A stretch of DNA of 64,000 nt, taken from contig MU831970.1 in the NCBI GenBank assembly GCA_029204225.1, forward strand, positions 1-64,000, given 5' to 3'. The notes below the pieces were generated by a model that searched no databases, had not been told where the DNA came from, and saw only the letters and a list, made by a program, of their open reading frames with translations. A program made the translations under genes and the position numbers. Below are positions 48,301 to 59,550 of this stretch, in pieces (position 1 is the stretch's first letter; every line of letters starts with the position of its first letter). Origin of the DNA: Diphasiastrum complanatum (lineage: Eukaryota > Streptophyta > Lycopodiopsida > Lycopodiales > Lycopodiaceae).

Positions 48301-50431
48301 GGTCGAAGCAGTCCTGACAATGTCTGTGCATCCCTCCAGAACTGGTCTCCCCTCACCGTGGAAGAAAAGTGCTCCCCATCCTCAGTGTGCGGAAATGTAC
48401 TGGCACCCCAAAGATCACTGGCAACCATCTGTAGAAGCTGGGCCCTGCACCTGATCAAACGGTCGATGACCACCAAGTCGAATGCAAAGCGCGTGGGGGC
48501 TGGCTTACGGAGGTCCAGATGGCTGAACACCCGGAACATGGCAAGAACACGCCTCTTTCTGGTGACAAAAGTCACTAGGAAGAGGGCCTCCCGGACGATG
48601 GCTCTAACCCAGGGAAGTGCTCCAATGTCCCCCATCAAAAGGTCTATGCCGTGGGCTGCACAGGGGGTATGAACAATATGAGGGAACTCGGCCTCTAGCA
48701 GTACACCCATCTGAATGCAGTTCGTGGCATTGTCCGTCACCACCGTGACGACATGCTGTGGGCCTATGGCTAGGATGGAAGACCTGATGACATCAAACAT
48801 GAACTCTGCAGATATGACTCTCCCCCCCCTGCTGCAATCCACTGCCCTCAAAAACTGTGTGCCCATGCAGCTGGAGACCAGTATGTTGAGGATCGGCCCC
48901 CTCCTGACATCAGTCCAGCCATCGGACATGATGCTGCAACCGTAAGTGGCCCAGTGCCGACGCAGAGGCTCCATCTCTCTAGACAAGGACTCGACCCTAT
49001 CCCTCAGCATGTGTGTGCGGATAACCTCTGAACTAGGGACTCTCCAGCTAGGGCTGACAGACTGTGCAAGGCGGAAGGCCCTTCTGAAGGGCTCAAAGTC
49101 GGTGATGGCAAAGGGCAGGTTCAGCTCGTAAACCAGACTGGCCACGGCCTGTGTGGCCTCTCTGTCCATGTGCGGCTGATGCGCGCCGCGAATGGTCTGC
49201 TGCACGAGGGCTCTCCCTGGTGGACGACGGGTGGTGGACCTCCAGCACGGTGCACCAACTGTGACGGGAATGGACGATGACGCGACAGGCTGGGCGCTGG
49301 TGGATGCATCGGCTGTAGACGTGGAATGGGGAGAGTGGGATGCACTAGCAGGGATGGGTGCAGCAGCATAGGTGGGGTGCACTGGTGGAGGGGCAACATC
49401 TGGCATGGGGTACGAAAACTGCTGGCTGAGGAGGTCATCCGGATGGGAAGGGAAGGAAGAAGGGATCTCTTCCACATCCTCAAAGGCCCGCCCAGTACCA
49501 TCCTGGGCCTGCTCGGGTGGCGGAGAGTCCATGAGAAAGTCGTAGACTGGTGGAGTGCGAGCAACAGTGGGTGGTGGTGGAACCGCAGTGGCAACTGTCG
49601 GACGCGATGGGACGGGATCCACCGGAATCTGAGCAGATGGGGGTGCATGAGGCAGAGCTGTCTGAGGGGCAAAGGGACCAGAGGAGGATGCACTCCCTCT
49701 CCTCGTGCGTGCCAGCCAAGCAGGCAGCAAATCTGGGTTAGTCACATAAGGAGCGGTGCAAAATCGGAGAACGCCCTCCGAAATGGTGTTCTCCCCTGCC
49801 ACGAGCCGCGGCCCGTAGGTGTCCAGTAGTCGCTGCCTGTCGGGGACGGTCATGCTGCCACAAGGGGCAGCATTCAAGGTGGCACCATTTTTGGCGCGTG
49901 CACCGAGCAGATGGCCTTTAAGGCAAGTGAGGGATGCAGCAAACTCGACGAGACAGTATCGGCAGCGCACGATCTTCTGACCGGTCTTGTTGGCCTTGTC
50001 GGCAACCCGCCTGACAATGTCTACCTCGTCCCACAGACCGGAAAGGTCGGATTGCACCATTGCAGATGAAATGAGGGATGGATTGCTGGAAAAAAAACAG
50101 CAGGGTTCACTGTTGGAGAGACGCTGAAAATGGGCGAATGCAGGGCAAAGGAAATCAGATGCAAGGCAGGGCGTTGCGTGGGCGATGGGCGACGCAAGGA
50201 ATCAAAGGCAGGCAAGAAAAACCAGCAGCGATGGCAGGGCGGAGAGGGCGCAAAAAAATTTCAGAGGAAATGCGAGGGGGGCGGGTAGGTTTAGGTAAAA
50301 AAAAATTAAAAAAAATATTAAATAATAAATATATTATTATATTGTGGTACCGCGGTACCATCATGGTACCGCGGTACCAGTATGGTCCCGCGGTACCGGG
50401 ATCCGCGGTACCCAGTACCGCGGGACCTATG
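45331..50431 (-). mobile_element. hAT-B: 5,101-bp hAT element nested in hAT-A, GGTACC terminal word
   Basis: Perfect 8-bp duplications AACCATGC (45323-45330 and 50432-50439) flank tips CATAGTACCC and, read inward from the right, CATAGGTCCC. About 95 bp at each end hold 6-8 copies of GGTACC, often as GGTACCGC. The interior is one minus-strand transposase gene with four exons. It sits downstream of the hAT-A transposase stop, so it did not break that coding region. Confidence 0.95.
45752..50060 (-). CDS. hAT-B transposase (BED-like finger, DUF659, hAT dimerisation domain)
   Basis: Exon 1 (50060-48187) starts MVQSDLSGLWDEVDIVRRVA, has a BED-like zinc finger (CRYC...LKGHLLG, residues about 30-70), a proline-rich linker, then the catalytic-core region found in DUF659 proteins (SIMSDGWTDVRRGP, VVTDNATNC, HTPCAAHGIDLL). 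Exon 2 (48072-47727) and exon 3 (47646-47485) carry the C-terminal dimerisation domain (WWTMFGSTYPSIQRLALRVL, ASVCERNWSTWALIHTRRRN). All junctions have GT-AG ends. Exon 4 (47382-45752) begins ISDLERQVDLPTD, then crosses two GA tracts. Beyond them a different frame stays open for 489 codons: acidic, then proline-rich, ending SESEPEH. A slip of one GA unit near 47249-47263 may have moved the tail out of frame. The rest looks intact. Confidence 0.85.
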
Positions 50432-50682
50432 AACCATGCTAAGTGTTCTAAACCAATCACCATACTGCATCGTCCTGAACCGTACTGAAGCATTTTTGAA
50501 CCATATGGAATCGTTTTTCAACCATACTCTCTCTCTCTCTCTGTCTCTCTCTCTCTCTCTCAAAGAACAGTACTGAATCGTTACACTGCTGTGAATAGGA
50601 TCATCGTAATATATAATATCGAGCCACATGGCACCAAAATGGAGTACAATGATGTTCCATGAACATAATGAAAACTACACAA

Positions 50683-53600
50683 CTAAGGCTCGTCAGAGTC
50701 ATGGTAGGAACCATCGTCTGAATCTGTGCCTGACTGCAGATCCCAAGGGTCTGTAGATGAATCAGAACTGGAGGGAGCCATATGCCGTGGTGTGGCCCTG
50801 GCTCTGCTGTGTGCTCTGGCTCTCGGCTGCGTGCTCTGGCTCTGGATCCTCCCCCTGCCTCTACCTCTGCCTCTCTCCCCTCCTCTGCCCCCCCTCTGCC
50901 TGCCCCCACCCCTGTGTCTACCCCTGCATGTCTGTGTATCAGGTGGCTGTGATCCAACGCCCTGGGATGGCCCTACCCACTGTGATGATGCCTGGCGGAC
51001 GGCTGCTTGTGATGCTCCACTCCTGTCTACAAAAAGCGAACTCAGCCCCTCCCTCCCAGAACCTGTCTCCGCATCAGGGTCCACCAACAAGTCAGCAAGG
51101 TCATCCCCCTGTGCCTCCGCCCCCATCTCCTCATCCTCCTCCGTATCCCCCTCAACCCACTCCTCCTCCTGATAGTCAGCCCCGAGCTCCTCTCCACCCT
51201 CCAAGCCCTCATCATCCCCCTCCTCATCCCTAGCCCTCTGCCTGTCTGCCCTCCTCGAACGCCGTAGAGCCCATGCGTCAGCCTGCGCCTGTCTATATAG
51301 ATCTCTATAGATCTCATCATCCATCTCCTCCTGCGTGGGTGGTGCCTGAGGAGCAGCAGCTGCCGAATCCACCAAGCAAGTGTCAGGGTTCACCTGCAAC
51401 CAAAAACAATATATTGTTGTGAGCAATTCATTGCATAATTCAAAAGCAATTCAGTTCGTCAAAGCACAGCAAGAAACAGGGGGTGATGATGTGACTCACC
51501 TCGAGCATCTGTCCCCCTCCTCGTGTGCGCCTCAGCATACGGCCGTTGGTGTTCACAAACACCAACCGCCTACACTGCTCGATGGACAACCTGTTCCTCT
51601 TCTGCGTGTGATACAAGGCCCAGGTGCTCCAATTTCGCTCGCAAGCTTCCGCTGAACAGTCCTGTGCAAGGACTCTCTCGGCCAGTCGTCGCAGGTCACC
51701 TGTGCCGCGCCCATGGTAGCCCCACCATGAAACAGGCCTCAACATATCCTCCCTCCGCCGACTCTGCTCTCCATCGAAAGGAAACTGGTAGCGCTCAAAG
51801 ATCAGCAACTGGTATGCAATGTTAGTGAGCATCGGACCTGTTGGCAGAAGCAAAAACATGGCTCGTGTAAGTCCTCTTGAATTCACACACTAGCAATGAG
51901 CACACTACAGTCACTACTGCAGTACTTAGCCTACCAAGCAATTTATCACATGTACCTGGTCCAGGCCATACGCGCTCCGTGTACTCCACCCATCCCCGGT
52001 GCAGCTCCCGATCGTCGCGATCCCGAGTCTCGCGCCACAAGGGGTGCAATATGTGGGCTATGGCGTGGATGGGTCGGTGGAAGTAGTCCCATCTGGCCTC
52101 CCAGATACGTGAGATCTCGCGCCTCCTGCAGTAGGCAAATCACAACAATCATGTAACCATAGCTGCCATAGCATAAAAGAATCGAATCAGACTTGAGTGA
52201 GAAACAACAAACTAGAGGCTCTGAAAATGGGTAGAAGGACCCCAGTAATCTCCTCAGCATCTCTCCAGAACGGCTCACCGAACACAGTGGACCGGAAAAA
52301 TGCCGCATGTGGGACATCCATGAACTCGGAAGGACTCACTGGAAACCATCCGCCGCAATGCGTCCTTCACTAATACTAATTGCTCTAGCACCAAAAAGTA
52401 AAAGGCAAAGCGTGTGGGTGCTGGCTTCTTCAGGTTCAGGTGCCAGAAGGTGCGGAATAGGGCCAGCACACGCCTCTTCCTGGTAACAAAAGTGACCAGG
52501 CGCATGCCGTAGAAGTGACCTGCAACACAAACATCCAGTGAAAAATTTAGACAATAGTTGAGATGTGTTTAGCAGCATGGAGCAGGCGTCAATCAAGATA
52601 GCATAGCAAATGGAGAAACCAATACCTCTCTGATCCATGGAAGTGCACACAGGTCATGGATGAGCAAGTCTATACAATGCGCAGCACAAGGTGTCCACAC
52701 AATGCTGGGGTGCTCCCTCGTCATAATCTCTCCCATCTGCTTGCAGTTCGAAGTGTTGTTCGTGACAACCTGAACCACATGCTCTACTCCAATGTCAACA
52801 ATAACATCTCTGATAACCTCCCATATAAAATCGGCTGTGATGGCGTCACCACCTCGAGTGGCATCCACGCCACGTAGGAATACTATGCCAAGCGGGCAAG
52901 AAACCAAGACATTGATGACGGATTGCCGACGAATGTCGGTCCATCCATCACTCAATATCGTGCATCCATACCTGCCACAAAACACCCATTAGCCGAATGC
53001 AAAAATTGCGCCACGAGTCAACCCTAAACGCATGCAATGGGTTTATGAAAACAAAGTACTTACATCTGCCAAGCTGAACGAATGGAAGTTAGCTCCCGCG
53101 TAATGGTCTCCTCCTCCTGACGAAGCATCCTGCCTCGCAATGCCTCTCGTCTGGGAGGCGTCCATGTAGCATCCACGGCTGCCATCTGTGCGCAAAACTC
53201 TCTGAACACCCAAGTGTCAGCAACAGCAAAGGAAATGCCGCACTCGTAAAAGAACTGGCCAGCAAGTCGAGTGCACCGGACATGCTGCTCTCTTTGCCAC
53301 CTGCATCGATCAAGGGTCTGCTGTCTGGGCCTAACCTCTCTGTGCTGTGCACATGGCGCTCGTGGTCTAACACGCGAACCGGATGGTGGATCTGTGGGTG
53401 TATCACTCTCTCTGGGAGGACTTGTCGAACCATGTGCTGCATCTGCCTCCGAAGAAGAGGAGGGACGAGAAGGACCCGCTGCTGCTGATCCAACCTGCTC
53501 ATGTGACGCTCTCCCCTCTGAAGTAAGCCCTGCTGTTGCGGTTGGAACTGGAGTGGCACTGCCTTGACCATGCACTGCACCTAAACCCTGCCAAGAACGT

Positions 53601-54007
53601 GCTGTACTAGGCTCTGCACCCGTAGTAGGCCGTGCCTGCATACCTTTGACCCCTGCCTGTGAACCTGCAGCTGCTCCTGCCCCCTGTCCCTGTCTCTGTC
53701 CCTGTCCCTGTCCAGAAACCTGTGATGCAGCACCCTGTCTCTGTCCCAGTCCCTGTCCTTGTCCAGAAACCTGTGATGCAGCAACGTGCCCGTACGTAAT
53801 AGACAACCTCTGTCTCTCCTCATCGGAAATCCTGGGGCAATCAGATATGCCCAATGCCCACCCACCCGGCCCTTTGACCCTCAGTAAGTGAGCCCTAACC
53901 CTGGTAAGTGATCCTGTGAAGAGACCACCACAATGCAAGCATCTCCATCTACGGACTCCCGAGCCATGGTGTGTAGCCACATCCCCCTCAGTAAGCTCAA
54001 CCTCGTC
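50683..54007 (-). pseudogene. hAT-A transposase, multi-exon, frameshifted
   Basis: Visible exons: 54007-53064 (after acceptor CTTTAG; BED-like finger CLHCGGLF...RVRAHLLRVKG, then a Q/G-rich repeat zone); 52971-52626 (YGCTILSDGWTDIRRQ, VVTNNTSNC, WTPCAAHCIDLL); 52519 to about 52200 (MRLVTFVTRKRRVLALFRTF); about 52130-51955 (RIWEARWDYFHRPIHAIAH); about 51840-51500 (ACERNWSTWALYHTQKRNRL); and 51393-50683 (acidic stretch, RG-rich tail, end SYHDSDEP). The 52626/52519 junction does not keep frame, and another shift lies near 52340, so this copy is probably inactive. It is a clear homologue of the hAT-B protein but highly diverged. Confidence 0.8.
53640..53790 (-). repeat. Coding minisatellite in the hAT-A transposase
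   Basis: Direct repeats of a hexamer-based unit (complement of CCCTGT and CTGTCC) encode repeated GQGQ/RQGQ and SQVSGQGQ phrases just after the zinc finger. Confidence 0.75.
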
Positions 54008-54336
54008 CTAAAGGCCTCGGCCCTGCACCGGCATCGTGTCCACACGAGATCAAACCTGCGAACAAAAACAAGCAAACAACCATTCAGTAGAAGAAAACAC
54101 ACTGCATTGAAAAACATTACCAGCCTAAAACAGAGCTGAACACATCCGAGCACGCGTCACATTGATTCTAGCAAGATCATAGCAACTGACAAAAAACACA
54201 CGAGATAGGGCGAGGGATAGAATAATTCTAGTGCGAGCGAAAACAGGCGACTGACGCTAGCATGGGAGTCCTTGCAGGCGTCTATGAGTCCAGTGCAGGC
54301 CTAAACCACGCTACTGGCGGATGCTTGCACGGTGCT

Positions 54337-54354
54337 TTAACCCTAAACCCTAAA
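54337..54354. repeat. Telomere-like CCCTAAA repeats in hAT-A
   Basis: AACCCTAAACCCTAAA, about two copies of the plant telomere unit. Similar short runs occur at 8675-8694 and 16620-16634 beside hAT-like sequence. Confidence 0.85.
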
Positions 54355-55004
54355 AAACATGGAATTAGGGCAACAAAATTGAAATTTGTGCTACGGACGT
54401 AGACGGGCAGAACGGAGGTCACAGGAGTCTGTGCGGGCATGTGGAAATGCATTCTAGGCTCAGACACCACCTGAATCGGTTGCCCAGAAGCCATTTTCTG
54501 AAAATGGCAAAAAAAAACAAGCATTTGGATTGTGGTGTTCAAATCTCGCAAGGTGTGCCGTAATGGTTGAAACTGACCCCGTAGGAATCACCGTGGGCAT
54601 GAAGAAAGGTGGTCTAGAGCCAAACTGCGCTTGATTTGGTTGCCTACAGTTCAATGTCAACACTTGCAAAAAAACAAGCCTACACTTACCAAAAATCGAA
54701 AACTGATCGTTTCGATCTCCACGAAGCTTAGATCCCCCTGGCACCGTGCACACCACCTCCGTATCGCTGAGTAGATGCCTGTCGACTATCCACACGCCAA
54801 GATCCGATGCCTACAGCTCAAAACAAAAAAAATTAACACCTCCACGGCTGGCGCGATTTTGGCCGTGAAGAGGTGTTCAAAATTTTTTATTTACTATTTT
54901 TTTTAAAAAACGTTTCTGGAGCAATTCTGGGCTGAGAATTGCGTTTCTCAGAAACGTGATTTCCGAAACGCTCAGCCCTAGAATCGCGTTTCGGTGCAAC
55001 TATG

Positions 55005-55602
55005 GTTTGATCACCCCCCTTGTGCAAGGATTTGCAGCATTATCTTCACAGGAGGTCAATTTTGCTTCTACTTCTGTCTCCAATAATGCGATGCAGGGAA
55101 ACTTAAATGAGTATTTTTGATTGCAAGGATCAGGTGAATAGAAGATGTTTTAATTCAGCCAATAATCAATGGATGCATAAGAGTGCTGTAGTTTCAATTG
55201 ACGTCACATGCTAAATACTCCAAGGTTATGCCTTTTGCTATTCATTACTAAGAACATGTTTAACATTAACAACCTCTTACGGATGGTCATCTTGTGTAAA
55301 TACCAATTGTTCCCTTTAGCTGCTTATACAAAAAGCAGTACACTTCAAAGGAAACCACGTTAATGAAAGTTAGGCATCAACGAGTAGTAAATTCATGATC
55401 ATTTCATGGCACTTCAACTCTTCATACATGTTAGTAGCAACGACCATATTGAGGGGATTAGAAGACTGTTCACACGAATTTTTTCATTGTTAACATTTAG
55501 AGTGTTATACGAAGTCTGATCAAAAGAACTCAAGACAGTTCATTCATTGTGATCATAGTGACCGAAACAAGCAAGTAAATCATGAGAGCATTTCTTAATC
55601 AG

Positions 55603-55641
<39 letters not shown>

Positions 55642-57339
55642 TTTGTGTGAATAGATATTAGATTTTTATTTCTTAGAAGAGTGTTTGAGGGAGAGGGAAG
55701 TAGAGGGGTGTGTGTGTGTGTGTGTTTTTGTGTTCAACTTTCACAAGCCAAGTTTTTGCTTGAGCTTATTCACTTGTTGATCACATCTTTACTAGAAGCA
55801 CTCGTAAAAGTGCATGAGAAACGGGAACCGAAAGCTTTAGGAACTTAGGAATGGGGACTTGAACAAGAACAAGAACAGGAACATAAACGTATGAATAGGA
55901 ATAGGAATTCTTAGGGACTTAGGTTCAACAGGAACAAGAACACGAATAGAAACCCTTTAACTTTCTATGCATGGACTCAAGAACTTAGGTTTCAATATGA
56001 ATAGGAATAGGAACCTGAAACCCTTCGTTTACGGATGAAGTTGGGAACTGTTAGAATTGGGAACATGATCAGAAACTTAGGAATAGGCTCTCAGACCACA
56101 AGTCATAGTACATAGGTATATAGAACAACCCTAGTTTGCTGAGTACAGATTGGTACATAACACCATGCTTTAATATGCCCAAGATAATGATTGGGGATAC
56201 AAAACATAAAGAAAGCTTAAAAAACATTATGCCATTTTCAACCAAAATGCTCTAACAACAAGCAGCTTCTAAGTTTTAAGCAAATTGTATCAGCATGATA
56301 AAAGAGGTCATAAAATCATGTATAAAAGTTTTTTTTATTTATCTTTTAATATTTATTTATTTTTCCTGGTATGGAACCGTTCCTGTTTAGGAATGGTTCT
56401 GTTTTCTAATAGGTATGATGCTGTTTCTAAATAGGAATGGAATGGCACAAAAAAAAAAATCCATTCCTAAGGAACAAAATGGCCATTCCTTAGGAACAGT
56501 AGCATACCCGTTTCTATTCAAAAATGTTAGGAACGGGTATCAATGACACCAGTTCTCCAAATCATTGCCATCTTGTACACCATCACAATTAAAGAGCTGT
56601 ACCTCCTCTTTGAAGCGGTGAACAGAAGAATGTTCCAACTTTAGTTCTTGTATACACAATTATTATTGAAGTTGGGTGCTTTGGGTACTATCTACTTCAC
56701 TAATTTACATGTGTTGCGCCATGGTCTGCATGGTGTGAAGGTGGTCAAACCTCTGCTCAATCATGGCAAATTTCTGCCTGAATCTTTCTTCTAATTAACT
56801 ACTTGTATTTGAACATTCTGTAAGCATTTTATTTCTCTCTAAGCAGTCAGAGAACAAAATGAGCCCCAGGAGTTTAATTGCTCTTTTAGCTTAATATATG
56901 ACTAGCCAACACATTAAGGAACTAGACATTGAGGAACTAGATGAAAGCCTTTGCTGAAATGATGATGAGGTTTCTAGCAAGCTAGGAAGCAATAAGCTGT
57001 GACACTGGAAAATGGAGGACAGGTTCTTACCTCAATGCAGAATGTAAATGGTAGTGCATGTTGTTATTAGATCTCAGCTTGAGTATTACCTATAAGTGGG
57101 GGCTTGAGCCTCCTATATTTTGAATTTCTTGTTGAAGCCATATTCTATAGATGTATATCAATTTTCTTGAAAACCTTGATTTTCTTAAATCGTTGAAATT
57201 TGTTGAAATTATTTGACAATGCATTTGAGTTTTGGGTGAGTTAGTAGAAATCAAACCCTCTCTTTATAAGGGCTTAAAGGCTAAATCCATGCCCTAGTTT
57301 GAATAAGTGAAGTAATTGGATTTGTTTTGTTGATTTACA
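55005..57339. other. Remainder of intron 2, including a GGAAC/GGAAT-rich segment
   Basis: No exon seen. GT microsatellites lie at 55603-55637 and about 55710-55724. Segments 55810-56050 and 56350-56545 are dense in GGAAC and GGAAT, the first mostly in one direction and the second in both, which suggests a degraded hAT-like element of about 740 bp. No matching duplications or tips were found. Confidence 0.4.
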
Positions 57340-58375
57340 CATAGTTGCAGCGAATCGCGATTCGCTGGGTCCGCGAATCGTGAATCTGCGAATCTTAATT
57401 CTGAACCCGGAATCGGAAATTTTATTATTTTATTTTATCATTATAATTATTTTTTGGGAAAAATAGCTTATGGCTGAATTTTTTTAGGGGAGCAATGGTT
57501 TGCCTCCCATAAGTGCAGTAGATAGGGCACAAACAGATAAAAGTCCTTGACAGAACCCAACATGGATTTGTTAGACATAACTAAATAATGCACCTCTCAG
57601 TTTAGTAGTCACTAGTTAACCGGGAGCTCAAATCTGTAAGGCACCCATTATGAGGAGAAGCCATTATTGAGCAAAGTTGTTAGTATGGGGTCTACTGTGA
57701 GACCATGATGGTTAGGAGATGGCTAGATTACAGTGTCTATATAGCAGGAAGTCCCAGTGGGAGGTTTGGGGGGCAACGCCCCCCAGCGGCAGGGTCCGGG
57801 GGCTGCCGGTAGACCCTGGCCCCGACGGTAAGGCCTCTTCACGATTTGGCTTCCAACTCGCTGAGCGAAAACACACTTTTTGGTGTTTCGCATCCCCTTG
57901 GTCCTTTGGTTATTCGCTCTCTCAAATGGTGGTCGTTACTATATAACTACCACATTGTGAGGCATTCATTAGTAGTTGGAGCAGTCTGTTATTGTGTAGA
58001 CCAGTCATCCAGAGTCTATTCTAGATCGTCATTGAAGCCCTTCTCCAAGGTGCATGGTTGGATAGCACTATCATATGTACTTGCTTTATTATAATCAGAA
58101 TTTCAGATTCATGTTCATTTTTTCTTGTCTACACTAAATTCCGTTGTCAATTATAATAGGATTAATGCACCTAAACTGGACCATCCTGCACACGAAACAG
58201 TCGGCAAACTACACAATAATAATACTCTTAATCAGAGCTTTCATCTGATACCCATATTGCCTAAAAAATTTCAAACAAAAAAAAACAAAACGATTCTGCA
58301 CGATTCTGGTTTTTTTCTTAATCGTGATTCTGACCGCGATTCTGAACCACGATTCAGAATCGTGGTGCAACTATG
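57340..58375. mobile_element. hAT-C: 1,036-bp non-autonomous hAT element, GATTCG/CGAATC terminal word
   Basis: Inverted tips CATAGTTGCA flank it, identical to the first 10 bases of hAT-A. The outer sequences GATTTACA and GATTTAAA agree at 7 of 8 bases if the final G is shared, an imperfect duplication. Both ends are filled with GAATCG or CGATTC. Inside the right word zone, the reverse strand reads CAATATGGGTATCAGATGAA and GTGCAGGATGGTCCAGTTTA, closely matching hAT-A at 45046-45150. The centre holds a GC-rich block (57765-57830). No transposase is encoded, so hAT-A-type enzyme probably mobilised it. Confidence 0.85.
57765..57830. other. GC-rich double hairpin inside hAT-C
   Basis: GGGGGGC at 57768-57774 pairs with GCCCCCC at 57778-57784 around a 3-nt loop. 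AGGGTC at 57791-57796 pairs with GACCCT at 57812-57817. Surrounding DNA is AT-rich. Confidence 0.8.
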
Positions 58376-58815
58376 ATTTAAATAAAGGGATAGTTCGAAA
58401 GGTTAGATAGGATGACAATCAAGCAGAAATGCTTCTATAGATGAACCGAGGCACCTGATTAGCTCTACAGGGAGCCTGGTTGAAAATTAGCCTTCTATAT
58501 AAGACACACCGGACACTTGAATTTCACAGGAAACCATGAAACTCATAAAAATCAGTGGTTTTCTGTGTTGTGACCCATGAGCCTGTCATGATCAAGTAGG
58601 CTAAGTTTTTCTAAGTTGATACAAGATAGGCTGGAAATCATACAAATTTCTGCCAGGTGGACACAGATATAATACAATTTTGTGTTGTTTGCTATATCAA
58701 TGTCCCTTTCTTGTTGATAGGTCAATTAAATCAAATTGCAAGTCAAACAAGACAATGTATGCATTTACTTTGTGCTTTAAAGACTATACGTTCATTTTTT
58801 GATCCCACTTCACAG

Positions 58816-58889
58816 ATTCCAAACCATGTAGCTATCAAGATTGCTCTTGAGCTGAAGAAGTTGCTCGTGGACAACAGTCTTCTTGATGT
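58816..58889 (+). CDS. 2-phosphoglycerate-kinase-like gene, exon 3
   Basis: 74 nt after acceptor ACTTCACAG, donor GATGT|GTGAGT. It encodes IPNHVAIKIALELKKLLVDN and SLLD plus two bases of the next codon. Confidence 0.88.
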
Positions 58890-59058
58890 GTGAGTTTCCA
58901 TGCACATACTTCCATCTCTTTTCTTGAATTCTGTAGTGTACTACCAGCAACTACCACTGTAAAAAAGAAAAAGCTGTTCAAATCTGCTGACATACTCGCA
59001 ATATCTATTTCCTTGCAGCATGAAAAGTGTAACCTTAATATGTAGTTGGGTTTTGCAG

Positions 59059-59092
59059 ATCCCAATCTGACCTGGAGGCTAATCTTTTCAAG
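59059..59092 (+). CDS. 2-phosphoglycerate-kinase-like gene, exon 4
   Basis: A 34-nt micro-exon after TTTTGCAG, donor CAAG|GTGTGT. It completes V and encodes SQSDLEANLFK. Confidence 0.85.
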
Positions 59093-59491
59093 GTGTGTCT
59101 TCCAATATTCAAGTGCTTGATGAATCATGATCTAAGTTTTTATGTCTGCTGATATACAAGGTTTTCAATGTCAAATCATTCTTGACGTATTTAAATTTAG
59201 CTAATATTTTCTTGTAGGTGGTAGATGTGTTAGTTTCTGAAGTTGCGTAGTTGCTCCTTAAAGTTGTGCTTTGGCTTCTTCGTATGAATTTCAAAGTGTA
59301 TCAACGTACTTATGCCTGCAGTCTCTAGGACTTTAATATGATCAATGCCCCAATTACAATTTGCTGCTACTGGCTTTAAAAAAGAATCTGTTTTTGTGGG
59401 GTAGTACATTGTGATTGATTTGTTCAATCAAGCTCAGTTAAGAATACATACATTTCCTTACCAAAAGTAAGAGTTCGATTTTTCATTGCAG

Positions 59492-59550
59492 CTAATGGAA
59501 CGGCGTGGATATGGTGAGGAGTACATTAACAGATATAAGATGATGACCAG
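59492..59550 (+). CDS. 2-phosphoglycerate-kinase-like gene, exon 5
   Basis: 59 nt after TTCATTGCAG, donor ACCAG|GTTGTT. It encodes LMERRGYGEEYINRYKMMT and two bases of the next codon. The following exon is not found before the window ends. Confidence 0.85.

Larger units (their letters stand above)
44949..55004 (-). mobile_element. hAT-A: 10,056-bp hAT element with GTTTC/GAAAC terminal word
   Basis: Perfect 8-bp duplications GTTTGATC (44941-44948 and 55005-55012) flank perfect 11-bp inverted tips CATAGTTGCAC. The first ~55 bp and last ~110 bp are filled with CGTTTC or GAAACG. Further in from the left are CAATATGGGTATCAGGTGAAA and a CT tract; from the right, CCCTAAA repeats and two ~150-bp units. 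It encodes a minus-strand transposase with several exons and is interrupted by the complete element hAT-B. Without hAT-B it would be about 4.95 kb. Confidence 0.95.

Noticed and set aside
48257-49829. Plus-strand frames opposite the hAT-B transposase
   Set aside because: Antisense shadows of a gene with clear domains and splice sites on the minus strand.
55810-56545. Calling a bounded hAT element here
   Set aside because: Candidate tips near 55815 and 56540 do not match each other well and no 8-bp duplication was found.
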